Source: Phlyctochytrium arcticum (Eukaryota > Chytridiomycota > Chytridiomycetes > Chytridiales > Chytridiaceae). From it: a stretch of 64,000 nt of DNA. The stretch lies in assembly GCA_025602905.1 (NCBI GenBank), contig JAHLKI010000032.1, forward strand, positions 62,001 through 126,000. The letters are read 5' to 3'. Shown one piece after another: positions 44,075 to 55,618 of this stretch. The notes below the pieces were generated by a model, which saw nothing but the letters and a program-made list of their open reading frames with translations, did not search any database and was not told where the DNA came from. The number at the start of each line of letters is the position of its first letter. Position 1 is the first letter of the stretch. The position numbers were made by a program, and so were the translations under genes.

Positions 44075-44745
44075 ATGCCTGACCCCACTACCAACAAACT
44101 CCCCTCCTTCCTCGAAGAAGTCTTTCCCCTCGCTCCACCCCCATCCTCCTCCGACACCTCAGATGATCCACAAAGTTCACCCTCGGTCCTCCCCGACAAT
44201 TTCGGCGACATCATGTCATCCCGCAAAATCATGATCTCATTGCCAAATCATTTTGAGCCGTTGGAGAGGGTGCTCTTGACTGCCAACGGGAACATTCAGC
44301 GGATTATCAGGTACGACAAGCATTTTCATCTTACGTTTTTAGTTGTGAAATTGTCTTGTAACAAATTTTAATGTTTGTAAGTGCATACTACAACTCCCCC
44401 GTCACAGTCCAAATCCACAAAAACAATCTCATCCCCTCTTCCTCCCAAACCACGACAACCTACGCCCGCCGCGTAACTCTCCACGTCCTCTCCCACACGT
44501 TCTGTACAGCATCCAGCACCATCCACATTTCCGCGCCCGATCTCCTCGACCTGATAACCGTCAAACAGGTCGGCATCGGACAATTGTTTCGGTACTTGAA
44601 CATACTTCCGGAATTTGAATTGGTGGAGGCCGGCAAAGAGGGGGGCAAAGTTTGGAGACGGTATGTGTTGAGGAGTAGGGGGGTGGAGTGTTTTATTCAT
44701 GAGGTGTTTTGTGAGAATGTGTTTGGGCTTGTGGACAAATCATGA
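44075..44745 (+). CDS. conserved fungal hypothetical protein, 199 aa
   Basis: Exons 44075-44310 and 44382-44745 join to 199 aa; the 71-nt intron has a GTACGA donor. After a disordered 50-residue N-terminus come LERVLLTANGNIQRIIR, AYYNSPVTVQI, an extended beta-rich segment (TLHVLSHTFCTASSTIHI) and VGIGQLFRYLNILPEFELVE, ending EVFCEN. I have seen this pattern in uncharacterised fungal proteins and it recalls the chorismate-lyase/UTRA fold, but no catalytic residue can be assigned. ATG 44075 is chosen over the in-frame 44027 because sequence before it is low-complexity and close to the RRP8 promoter. Confidence 0.62.
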
Positions 44746-45263
44746 TGTACCATAGAACTGGCCCATTGATTTTCTAGAAGTTGGTAGATCTTTACTCTCT
44801 TAGATTTGTTTCTGTTTGCGTATATAGAATGACTCGTCATACCTCTCTTCCGATTCATACATTACTTTTCTGATATTCAACTTTGAATAGTTTTGGAGAA
44901 TACTCCTGCCCTAGAGTTATCCTGTGTATCACTATGTCACACGTCTACCCACGACACAATCATATTTTGCGTATTTGTCCAATACTCATCATGAAAATTT
45001 GATTGTGTTAGAATTTTGGGATAGCAGATATGGATCAGAGAAAAAGACACTTTATTTTGTCGAATGTTATGTGTTGACCCAGACGTTTGCCTCGAGTGAT
45101 CTAACTTTTTCCCGGGAACAAAAAATGTCGTATTTTGAACTTGGTGAGTGAAATGCGGTCGGTGGTTGGCAATAAATGCCTACGTACAAAAATCTTTTTC
45201 GAAAATGAAAGTCGGGTTACCACAGAATATGTCCTTATGTCAATTTACAAAAAAAAAAATCGA
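44746..45263. other. intergenic, start of the gene-poor island
   Basis: AT-rich, no supportable gene. Confidence 0.5.
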
Positions 45264-45900
45264 CTACCATGACGGCAATTGACTGCGCATGGTCTTTTTG
45301 CGGGGACAAATGTTGGAGTTCTGCATGAAAAGCCGTAAAACACATTGAGCAATCATCACAACAAAATGACTTATACGGAAGTTATTGGTGGGATCAAGGA
45401 ACAAAAAGTCAATCAGTAGTATACTGTTAGCCCAAATAATACAGCATGCCCAAAAGTCAATCAGGATAGATGGCGTTCCCCCCAAAAATGTAGCAAATTT
45501 CCTATATTGTTGACTTTCAACTCTATCTCTCTCCCTCCAATCCCAAATGTATCATTATAGAATACAGAGAATCTGGCCAGTGAGCGACTCATTTCGTTCG
45601 ACGGGCTGCCAAATTCTGGAGGACGGGAACCTGGTATTTGGAACGTTGGGTGCTACCCGGGATGGGGCGGGAGCCTAGGCTGGCTCGCACTTTTCTGTGG
45701 GGGATGAGTGCGGGGAGTGTGGATTCCGTGCGAGGAAGGCCGCGCCGGCCTCCATGCGGATGAGGTTAGTCTCTGTACGCGTAAGCCGGATGAGGTGGGT
45801 CTCTGTACGTGTAAGGTTGTTCTCTCTACGGATGAGACTGGTCTCTATACGGGTAACTTTGCGGGTAAGATTGTCCTGTACGCTTTGCAAACCAAACTTC
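45264..45900 (-). pseudogene. decayed copy 1 of a local gene family
   Basis: Upstream part (45675-45890) has a coiled-coil repeat of the form LTRTET..LIR and RMEA. After a frame break comes ARFSVFYNDTFGIGG (~45560), then KFATFLGGTPSILIDFW and FRISHFVVMIAQCV in another frame. At least two frame changes or stops. The motif YND(T)FGI and the downstream FxG stretch recur in the other copies. Family function is unknown. Confidence 0.55.
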
Positions 45901-46469
45901 CAATCGGGCCATGAGCTCGTTTAGCCCAAGCAGGAGGTACATCGACCCCCGCCCCTACTTGCAACTTCAGTCCCGGCCTCCGGGTATCCCCCGACTCAGA
46001 TCGTATGTTCTTCACTGCGCGAGGAATGGGCGCCGGCGTTTAAGGCACGTCCGATCCTTAGGGGGCGGATGGAGTATTACCAGGGCTTTTGTGGGGTGTC
46101 GGACATCTATAGAATAAAGTCATACAGGGCACTTTCTCTGCATAAAGAGGAATTGGGCGTGCTCGAAACCAGAATTTATGTTTTGATCTATACTCGTATA
46201 CTCTGGAAGAAAGACACTCTGATTTTTTGATAGACACTATACCCTTTCTGATTTTTGTACCACCTGTCAACTCAAAGTCCCCGTGTCAAAATCCCAGTTC
46301 CAACTCCCCTACACTGTTTTTGCCATTCAGAGTTTTTTTGCCAAAAAAAGATGCGAACGTGCGTCTAAAACATCTACGAGTAGGTCAAACAATCAAGTTC
46401 CTTTTTTCTGAGAAATAGTTGGTTTCTCCAACTAAGTTGGGTAGCAGAGATTTAGTCTACTACTTTTAT

Positions 46470-46834
46470 ATGTCGAGCGGGTCGTTGATATTCCCTGCGG
46501 AACTTATATAGCCCGACAGTCCCAACGTTCTCGTGCACAACTCGCGGGAAGGGCATCAACAAGTACCAGCTAACCCTTCCTGCCTCTTGTGAAAGAGTCC
46601 ATAATGGGCATCGCCAGATTTCCGCATGCCCCCTTTTGTACGGTGTCAAAACCGTCGGGCACCGACTTTCCTTCCAACGCTCTCTCACTTCCCTTCCACG
46701 CCCTCTCACTTCCCACAGTCTCTCTGAGGACGAACTGGCCAAGTCTCTCAGTATTCTACAATGACACGTCCCAGGTTCTGAACCAGGAGTTTGAAATCCC
46801 AGGAAAGGTTATGCGCAGTCAAATCCCCAGATGA
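46470..46834 (+). pseudogene. decayed copy 2 of the local family
   Basis: Opens at ATG 46470 (MSSGSLIFPA) in the position that matches ATG 47819 of copy 3, then hits a stop within 15 codons. Later frame has PSLSVFYNDTSQVLNQ before a stop at 46832. Confidence 0.55.
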
Positions 46835-47240
46835 AAAAAAAATGGGACTGTTTAGCGACAGTTGCACTTTGTCGAGAGAAGCATAAATCTTACCACGAGG
46901 ACCCACGACGTTTGGCGGTTGCTTCTCCTGGGAAGTATGCAGTGCGGTTTGAAGTATTCCGAAATTGGTCGTTGGTGGCGCGGACGACAAGTCTTTCGAC
47001 TGCCATATCCCGCAAAGTCTATGAACCCTCTACCGACCTTCGCTTGAGCCGTTCAAGAGATAATTGCGTGCTTGCCCAAGTGCCTAAGGAAACAGCCGCC
47101 GGCATTCGTCCTGCTGCTGCTGCGCAAAATATACCGCATTGCAGACCCGCTTATTTGGCCACATTGGTTTTTGCAATACTGCTCTGCATCTGCGTAATCT
47201 CGTCATGAGCTTCTGGGTCCGAACGCTTATTCACTGCAAG

Positions 47241-47819
47241 TTACTGAAAAGGGCGCAAAGACAAATCTTCCAAATCAAAACTCAACCCGTAGCGGAAATG
47301 ATGATATTCAGAATATGTAATCCATAACGGAACTGAAGGGACAATGAGAGAAAATGAAATACTAATACAGCACGACAGAATGGGGAAAAAATAGAAAATC
47401 AGTAAATGCCAGGATATATGTCGGTGCCCACAAATTTGGCAAACTTGGCAATTTTTGGCCTCAATTGTGTCGCTACGTACGATCCCAAACGTATCATTGT
47501 AAAATACCGAGAATCTGGCTATTTCTCCCACTGGAAGACTGTAGCGATCATCCTTCGTTTCAGGGAAATGGGTGGGGAGGCTGCCGATTTCTGGGACAGC
47601 ACCAGACCAGCCCGGCATGCGGGAATATGACGGCGCCCAGTCTGGGGGTTGACCTAATCCGGCCCGCTCTTTGACCAGAGGTAGGAGGCTGCCAGTACTA
47701 TTGTGATCTCCTCCCCGCGAGTTCCAGAGAAGTGTACGAAAGTTGGACTGTCGGGCCATTCGGTCGATCAGGTCCACAGCCCAAGCGGGAATATCACCAG
47801 CGCTCTTGTCGTCAGACAT
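47241..47819 (-). pseudogene. copy 3 of the local family, least decayed
   Basis: ATG 47819 starts MSDDKSAGDIPAWAVDLIDR. LPTHFPETKDDRYSLPVGEI and ARFSVFYNDTFGI follow (~47510-47600). The frame then appears to slip by one: the alternative frame reads KIAKFAKFVGTDIYPG, matching the FVGTDMYPA of copy 5. The remaining ORF to 47241 is probably read-through of non-coding sequence. The pattern P.xFPxT..L..(I)..F..FYND..G..FxG recalls a fungal coiled-coil plus short globular domain family, but I cannot name it. It could still be a live gene if an intron covers the slip. Confidence 0.5.
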
Positions 47820-48552
47820 CTAGTAGTAAACTACCAGGTCAGTCTCGGCACATGAAAGGTTTGGCCTGTACCCAAGTTACATCAAAGGCGGTTGAAGAAA
47901 ACTGTTTCTCAGGGAAAGGTGAAGGGTTGGGACTTGATGTTTGATCTACTCTTAGATGTCGCCAGGAGTTTGATGAGTTCTTTGCTCAAAAGAATGGAAA
48001 GGTAAATGTCGCAAGGGGAGGAGAAATTGACGGAAACGTCAGAGGTGGGATTTTGACAGGGGATTTGGTAATTGACAGGTGTAAACCAGAACAAAAAAGT
48101 GAATTCGCAAATCGAAACATTGACAGTTTGATGCTGGTTTTTTTTTGTTTATGGTGGACAAAAGTCGATGTCTTTATAGATCTAACCCGCCATGACCCAG
48201 AAACAAGTCAATGCTGCAGCGGTGATTTCCAACCGGAGCAGCGTCTGTCTTTGTCGTCGGGTTAGGATCAAGTATGGCAGCCGGAAGACTCCTCATCCAC
48301 GCCAACGTATAAGACATGCCTAAATCGCAGTATGTACAACGATCATATAAAGTTGGGTTTCTGCGAACCCCCGGGCCATGCGAATCTTTGCACGGATAAA
48401 CGATGTGTTTTCATTTTTTGTTTTGTTAGTGGGATGAGACCCTTACCAGAATCTGATTCGTTCTTTTTCACATATTCCTTTATCTCCTCTCTTGGTCGCT
48501 TATAGACAAAAATTTGTATGTATAAGGCAACCAGCAACCATTTGCACCACAT

Positions 48553-49508
48553 TTACTCACTTCTAAGCTCTTCATTTCGGGTTTTTTCAACATATATCCA
48601 TACACGAATGGACAACAACTCATTCCATATACTGGGTATATTCTCCGCGTCAATCAAAAGTGGAATCAGAAAAGTATATGTAAACATCGGAGGGGGTCCA
48701 CAACATCGACTGCATAACATCTGTCCGGCATTTGACTGCGCATATCCGTTCAACCAAATGTTAGATTCTGGAGGTATGCCCACAGTGGATGAAAAGCCGT
48801 ACATACATTCAGGGGCAATGATCATCACAAGAAAATGACATGTACGCAAGTTGTGGTAGTGATCAAGGAAGGACTCAAATAGCAACGTTCATCAGTATTT
48901 CCCGGAAGAAACGCCCAAGACACAATATGCACAATATCCCCAATAATATCAATCTCAGAATACATGGCATTCCCCACAAATGCAGCAAATTTCCGATTTT
49001 TGACTTTAATCTCATCTCTGCCCCTGCGTCAATTCATCGGGGGGTGGGAGCCCAATATTGATTAGCAGGCATATCACCGGCTCTCCCCTCCCAGTCCAGA
49101 GTCAGAGTCCCCGGGGGCAGAGTCCTGGGCAGAGTCCCCCAGCGCACAACTGCCTTTTCCACCGAAATGAAATGTACAGCCACCTGACCAGGCCGATTTT
49201 TTCCCAGACTTTTTTCTGGACGCAAGTCGATTAATAAAAACCTCACAGACAAGTACCCAGATATGACTGGGATCCTTCTATATTGATTTAAGTTTATGTT
49301 GTAGCAACCAGGGACCCAAAACAACACCAAAAGTGCGGTTTTTTGAGGCATTCTTGGTTAACAGTGGGGAGGATGTACATTTGGAGGAAAAATGTGCCCC
49401 GGTGGAATTGGCTGAAAATGAAGTATATTGTTCGTTTATATGTATTCTACGATATGTGATGAGCTCAAGGCTGTAGGTGCGGTCAATTGTGTGCTTGAAA
49501 GTGGCCAC
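48553..49508 (-). pseudogene. decayed copy 4 of the local family
   Basis: At ~48830-49010 the minus strand encodes EIKVKNRKFAAFVGNAMYSE and SPSLITTTTCVHVIFL, matching the 3' half of copy 1 (DPTNNFRISHFVVMIAQ in the same position). Nucleotide similarity to 45290-45500 is obvious (shared ATGAAAAGCCGTA, ATCACAASAAAATGAC, GATCAAGGAA). The 5' half (49034-49351) does not match and may be a rearranged join. Confidence 0.5.
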
Positions 49509-50070
49509 CCCCGGGGCTTATAGTAGAGACATGAAAATACGTAACATAACTCTTCGGTAATCGCAGAAGCAATCGTGCACAAACTTTTACAATAACAACA
49601 ATCGTTGGAGTTGGATTGGTAAATGTAGCTAACTTTGGGTGAGTCCAATTAGGCTTTTTTCCCACAATAGCTGCAGATGGCAAATTATGCTTATGCGGGG
49701 CATCTATGTACCAAACTTGATAACAGCGCACCTTTCTCTTTGTTGCCGTGTTTGAGAATATTTTTTTTGCCTTAGATGTAGATGTTGGAGGAGTTGATAG
49801 TGCGCTTTTCCAACATTTTGCGCAGTCATACTGACCAGAGATGATCTCTAAGTTGTCAAATATGTCTTGAATGTATTCTGAGTTGTATCGGAGCAGTGGG
49901 TGTAGACGATTTAGATCCCAAAAAAACCAAAAATTCTTACATAGCGAGGCGTCCTTATGTCTGGCATCAGTACTAAAATATAATGTAATGTCTTTGTCAA
50001 GGCGGTGATGAGCCGGCCAAGATCTCCGTGAGATAACGATGGACTGTTCTTGGTCTTGCGAATAATACAC
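49483..50070 (-). CDS. uncertain ORF, 195 aa
   Basis: An open frame with plausible coding composition (CKNFWFFWDLNRLHPLLRYN). It has no family match that I know, no clear start (first ATG 50070) and no TATA box. It lies in the island of decayed sequence, so it may be a remnant. The C-terminal part from ~residue 145 looks like chance read-through. Confidence 0.25.
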   Translation of the reverse strand: MYYSQDQEQSIVISRRSWPAHHRLDKDITLYFSTDARHKDASLCKNFWFFWDLNRLHPLLRYNSEYIQDIFDNLEIISGQYDCAKCWKSALSTPPTSTSKAKKIFSNTATKRKVRCYQVWYIDAPHKHNLPSAAIVGKKPNWTHPKLATFTNPTPTIVVIVKVCARLLLRLPKSYVTYFHVSTISPGGGHFQAHN

Positions 50071-50738
50071 CCGGGGGTGAATGCATCTTTCTTTTGCTCT
50101 CTGGAGTCTTCAGTTTACGAGCTGAACCTCTGTTAGGGGACAAAAGTCGGCCTCCACATCGTAGCGGTGACCTGTTTTTGAGGGGGCTACCCACCATGAT
50201 TGCTCGAATGTGCCCCGGTGGATTTGCTTCAAACTTGGACTAGAGCGAGCGAGATTAGGTGGTAATTGAGGAGATTTGGGGATCCTGATCGCTTCACTGT
50301 GTGGAGGAATGAAGTGGCAGGTCCTGGCAGGGGGGGTGATCTAAAATGACAATCGCCGTCAACAAAGGGCACACAGCTGATACCATAACCATACAGTGCT
50401 GCATGAAATCTCACAGGTCTACCGCAGCATACTCAATCTTGAGTTTCAGAAGACTTAAGCGTAACTTTACTACATTTTTTGTTGACTGACAGGTCCATAT
50501 TGATTTTGCAAGTTGAATTTCGCGAGCGCGTCAAAACTCCGATTACCTCAGCGAGGCTGGTATGTTCATTTCGGTGAAAAAGGCAGTTGTGCGCTGGGCA
50601 GAGTCCAGTGTCACATCACGTGAGCTGATGACGGAGCTTGAATTTTGGCGGATTTGAAAGTTGGGAGATCTGGGTTCTTTTGGCCCAAAGACACTTTTCT
50701 CTATACACAAACCGCCCCACTCACAGAAATAGTACTTA
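50071..50738. other. no gene seen
   Basis: Short ORFs only. The end is the promoter of the KHE1-like gene. A GAGCGAGCGAGATT run occurs at ~50242. Confidence 0.45.
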
Positions 50739-51624
50739 ATGCGCTTTGTGTTTTTGCCGGCTCTGCGCTCGCGCCCAACGCTGCTGCTCTCGCACACCTC
50801 CATCACCTCCGCATCGCCCTTTCGCCGCTCAGTCACAAAGCCAGACCTCGACACTCCCGAAAAGCGCCAGCTCATCCCCCGCATCACAGAACGCAGCACC
50901 GCCTGGGCCAACGACAAGTGGGAGGAACTCCGACTCAAACCAGAGAAATCTCTCTCTCGAAGGGCATGGGTCTATGGCGAAAAACTCAAGGATTTGGTTG
51001 ATGCCGAGGAATGGTTCCTAAAGGCTGTTCCGGGAGTCGATGAGGTCGATTGGAAGACGGTCGACAACGTCAAGGTATGAGCTACATATCTACTCATGCC
51101 GTTTTACTGACAAATTTGCATTACCAAAGGTCCCCGTCCACATGCCAAGTATTCTATCCCCGACCCAAGTCGAAACTTACATCCAAGAACTCTTATCCAA
51201 ACGAGCACCCCTCCATTCCCGTGACCTCAAATTCAACATTGCCTGCATCCCCTTTTCCCTGCTCTTTGCCGTCGTCCCAGGCCCCAATCTCCCACTAGCC
51301 TGGAATCTCTTTCGCCTCTACTCACACTGGCGTGCTCTTCAGGGCATAACGACCCTCGAACGCCTCCATTCCGCTGGCCGTTTGGAATACATCTTGGATG
51401 AAGGGATGGACAAGTGTGTGGAGGAATGGGACGCCGCCACGGATATGATTCCGCGAGGCGTGATTGAAAAGATGGTGGAAACGCAGGTCGCTGAAGAAGC
51501 TTTGATAAGGGAATGGGAACGGTTGGATAAACAGCTAAAGAAACAATTAAAAAAGGAAGCATCCAATTCCGTCGACCCGCCACCATCCGATTCATCATCT
51601 TCAATAACCAAAAAGATTGATTGA
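50739..51624 (+). CDS. mitochondrial K+/H+-exchange-related protein (Mit_KHE1 family)
   Basis: Exons 50739-51074 and 51130-51624 join to 276 aa. The N-terminus (MRFVFLPALRSRPTLLLSHT) is a typical mitochondrial presequence. The conserved core has WANDKWEELRLKPEKSLSRR and a following YGEKLKDLVDAEEWFLKAVP. In exon 2, FNIACIPFSLLFAVVPGPNL and AWNLFRLYSHWRALQGI match the hydrophobic, Pro-rich stretch of the family (yeast Mrx19/YDL183C). It is thought to sit in the inner membrane and affect potassium/proton exchange. A Lys/Ser-rich tail ends the protein. The only intact gene in the 44.7-55.6 kb island. Confidence 0.78.
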
Positions 51625-52581
51625 TTTTTGTGACACTGATGCCGTTGTTCATTTCTTTCGTCTCGAGTTTTATACTCATTGTTGTTTTGTTACATAGCTT
51701 GACCTTACCCTTACCTCCACAAGTTCTTGGCCCCTCCCCTCACCTCCATCCCTTTAGACTTGCACGTTTTTGTTTTAGACTTTTCTCACCTCATGTATCA
51801 TATAGCGGCCAAACCATTCCATTTTTGGGGTCATTCGGAAAATCGAATGGGAGCAGAGTGTCAGGCTGATTCCCGAGCCCAAACTAAGTGGCCTGGCGTA
51901 AGCAAGTCGATTTCGCACAGGAAATTAGGCGAGGATGGGATATCCCCACCCTCTGTCGAAATCGGCTCCCGAAGTTTATCTATCCATTCTCTTTGAGTCA
52001 AGGAAACTTTTGAAACGGGTTGATCAAATTCTTCTTGATTTACGAATACATTAAATCTGAGATTGCACCCCTTTGACGTACGATACTGTACGGTACTCTA
52101 CATGATAATTACGGCGTTCCCCATTCATGCCAAGCTTCCACCGTACGTAACGCATCAGCCGATAAAGTCCTCGCCTCCCCTCTACAAAGTGGAAGCCGGT
52201 ATTACTAGGGTAGAGTCGGTGAACAACCCCGAAGTTGATGGTCAAGGCTTTTTGTCCAATGCGGCACAACCGTTTATAGCTAAACGTTTTATTTTCCAAG
52301 CCAGTCCGCTATAAATGGTCGCCATATGGGAAATGCAGCTCACGACAGAAGCTTTATAAATGAATGAGTGTTTTTTTTGGAGCAAGACTATGTTTTTTCA
52401 GTCCTTTTACCTAGCAATCAACATGAAAATCCGTAAAACTCTAACAATGAGACAAATATTTACATGTACCCCAGGGTAAAAAAAAAAGAAATATTGAAAG
52501 TTGGTAAAGAAATCATGGAGTTGAAGATCCAAGCGTCGTTCCACAGCTAATAACCAGGATGTAAAATAGGCTTCATTTGAA
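51625..52581. other. no gene seen
   Basis: 3' flank of the KHE1-like gene and AT-rich sequence. Paired GTACG(A)TAC words near 52078-52145. No supportable ORF. Confidence 0.45.
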
Positions 52582-53290
52582 CTACACAAGTCTGTGGACG
52601 TAATTACCTGGAAGTATTCCTAATATCGTATTTCGTTCGTGCGGTATACTTTCCAAATGACAAGATTCAATCGGAGAATCAGTCACCTTCATGTGTGAAG
52701 TACATCGACGACAGCGAACTGAGAGGAAAAATGGTTTAGGGGTATATAATAACAAAATATTGGATGAGGATAAAATGCAAGCAGGATACATGTCGGTGCC
52801 TACAAAAGTAACAGACGTCGTGCATTTGATGTCGATCCTAACTCTCCTACACAGATCATTGTAAAATACCGAGAATCTAGCTGATTCGTATACATTAGGA
52901 GACTGTGGGGATCAGACCCGCAAGGTAGCATCCGGAAACCATGGCCAAATGCGGGATGTTCTTTTTTGAAAAATGATCTGAATGATCGGGGCCTGATCGA
53001 GAAATCCTAGATTGGTGCAGAGATGGTGGAAAGTGCGGCATAGGTGGAGGAGAATTGGGCTCCATGTGGGTAAGGCTGGTTTCATTCGGGTACCGCTGTC
53101 CAGAATGCGGGCAATATGTTGGCCTCGGGATAGGCAAACCTGTTGGACCCACAGTGATATTTTTGTGGGCAAAAAAAAAATATGGGAGAGGGCTGAAAAA
53201 AAAAATCCGACCAAACGCGTGGGAAAATGTACTGATGACCCTGAAACACAAAGGGGAGCAATTGAATAGAGGGTTGGAAAAAAATGACAT
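52582..53290 (-). pseudogene. decayed copy 5 of the local family
   Basis: The minus strand at ~52780-52880 reads SRFSVFYNDLCRRVRIDIKC then TFVGTDMYPA, with the same nucleotide words as copy 3 (CATTGTAAAATACCGAGAATCT, ATGTCGGTGCC). Upstream, a Pro-rich stretch (SPPPMPHFPPSL) ends in a stop at 52895, which breaks the frame before the YND motif. Confidence 0.55.
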
Positions 53291-55618
53291 GCTTCAGAAA
53301 ACAAAGTGCAGGCAAGGCGAAAGCACAGAATAGTCTTCATGAGACGGCAAAGTAGTTGACGGAAGGGTCATATTTACACCCACCCAAACTTTATGTACCA
53401 GAATATTGCAATTCTTGATTATCTTGTCCATCCTGAAAATGAAACCCAATCACAATGCCGCCCACGAAATTCATCCTACAAACTGCCTATCCCGTAGATA
53501 CGCTAAATAAATGATTTTTTCGCAAAAAAAGTTTAGTTTATAGGAGAAAAAAAGTATGAATCGAACGAAGGCGTTGGCCGTCGAGCAGAACTGTCGCGCA
53601 CAGTGCTACCCATAGGTATCTAAGAGAAAACCTTGTTTGAAATACCAAATTGTGAGAGAAAATTTTAAGAGAGTTTTGCGCAGTTTCACTGTAGACAGAT
53701 CTACATTCTGCCATAGACTACATATATAGTACGTTATCCTTTAGCATTCCCACTTTTTGCGTCCTATTTCGCCTACACACCATCGCCTGCCGTGACTCTG
53801 CAGTACTGAAAAATCGTTCGTTTGGCTACGCTACATTGCTAGGAACACTCAAGTTTGCTGATCCCCTTTTGATGCTAGAAGACTTCATGCATGGTCTTAT
53901 ACTATGAACTTGGTCTTACTCTCAAGGGACGTGATTCAACTTTGGCAAGAGATGTATGATATGCTGGCAACGCTATGAGCTCCGATATAAATTGAGTGGG
54001 ATGTACGGAAGGAACCCAGAATAATACAGCAACTAAAATATATGCTGGCTTTCGCGTCTGTGAAACGCAAAGTGAGGAGAGATCAGTTCTTATTTATTTG
54101 TGCGAAAGTATGAAACAAATATTAATCTACCAACTCACTACGAATGTGATCATACGTGCGCAACAGCGATGGATAAGTAATGTCCCAATTCCACGCCGTG
54201 ATTGTGAGAGAAAGAAGTCATAATCGGGAGGGACGATGTAATAAGGGGATATGTGACGGTAGGAGAGAATGATAGTGCTTGGCATCCCCAGATGAAACCT
54301 ACCTGAGCTACTTTGTCATTTATCGTCAACTCCAGTCCACTGTATGTACCCCCAACCAAACTCGGCGACGATCGCTGTATACTTTCAGTAGTATGTCATC
54401 AAGAGCTTCCAGCGGCGCACCTCATTTATCCGTTTTCCTAGCCACGCGCCTTTCAGAGAGACATTTGCTTCTAGAGGAACAGACACTACATTCTCAGGTC
54501 TCCCCTTTTCTGCCCGCTATCTTCAAGATTACCTGAATGATTCATTCTCTTCCGCACCAGTGTTTCGAGTTTTATACTTGCGCCGGCCCCTTTTCAGTTT
54601 CCAGTTCAGATACGAGTTTCCTTCCTTCACCATTTGGAGATCGTTAGTGCCCAGTCTGCCGGCAAATCCGACATCTTGTCCATTCCACAAATTGATGACA
54701 GTCTTGGGACGTTTTTGTTCAGCGTGTAAACAATGTCAGGTTGCGCCGAGTTTGTTGCGCACGATGTTACTGAACTCTTTCCTGGTTTTGATCTACTGTA
54801 GTCGTGACTGTAGTCAAGACTTCAGAGGAGCATGCGTGAGCGAATGCGTTGATGATATGGCGCCTGCAACAGTATGTGAAGTGGATGAACTTTGCAATTC
54901 GTGATGTACGACAGGTTAGGCAACGTCCGTGGGCGCACTTGCCGGAACGTTGACGGGACTACGTTGAGACTAAGGGTAAATGATCGCTGAGCTGGGCATA
55001 TATTGTCTCACGTCGTGATAAAAATCATCCATTGGAGGCCCCTAGCATCATTTTTCGCACTCTACATTCCGCTGATGGCCACTTCCACATCTAATGCGCC
55101 AACTATCCCCCTCATTTCGGGAACCGGCTCCACCTGCACGATCGAATGGCACACAGTGAATTCCATAGTAGCGTGTTTGCATTTCAAAATCTTGTCGTCT
55201 TGCAGAAAGGCACCTGCCAAGTACTCAACCAGTCAAACGAAACATTTCCGTCTGCGTCTCGGGACTGTTGTTCGTTTGCAAAGGCACCACTCTGCTCCAG
55301 TTGTGCTTTGTAAGTAACTGCAACCAAAAAAGCATGATTTAGACGACAATATATTTGCGGCTGATTCCGCCCAATACGCTAACTTGTTCCCTGATATTCT
55401 GGGAGAACTGTGGCCTTACCTGGCTATGGTCCCTCTTTGCCCTCTGCTGTTCGCTGTCCAAAGATTTGTGGATTCGCCGCTCTCGCTCTCAGCCACTGAA
55501 GGGTTCGCCAAAGGGTTCGCCCCGAGTTTTCACATTTTTCGATCCAAGATCTCATTAGGAAAAACCGCACCGTTGCGCGCGTGAATCGGCATTCTCATCA
55601 CGACGGGAGGCGGGGGCT
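53291..55618. other. 2.3 kb without a supportable gene
   Basis: Several plus-strand ORFs of 67-114 codons (54279, 54560, 55003, 55384) have mixed composition and repeated stops between frames. They may be remnants of one decayed gene, but no motif is recognisable. At 53545-53615 a tRNA-like B-box sequence occurs on the minus strand (see rejected). The last ~100 bp precede MPS1. Confidence 0.45.

Larger units (their letters stand above)
46230..48110. repeat. large degenerate inverted repeat (two family copies, head to head outward)
   Basis: The + strand of ~46230-46830 aligns by eye with the - strand of ~48110-47400. Shared words include CAAAATCCCA, CATCTAMGAGTAGRTCAAAC, CTGAGAAAYAGTT, TAGTYTACTACT, TAGCCCGACAGTCC, AACTCGCGGG and TCTCRGTATT. 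The match covers upstream sequence as well as the ORF, so whole gene units were duplicated. Confidence 0.65.

Noticed and set aside
53545..53615. tRNA-like sequence on the minus strand (GTTCGATTC B-box, A-box-like TAGCACTGTG, T-run after it)
   Set aside because: Neither the T stem nor the acceptor stem can pair, and the A-box is poor. At best a decayed tRNA or chance.
54279..55584. Chain of plus-strand ORFs as a multi-exon gene
   Set aside because: No splice sites join them in phase, and no conserved motif is visible.
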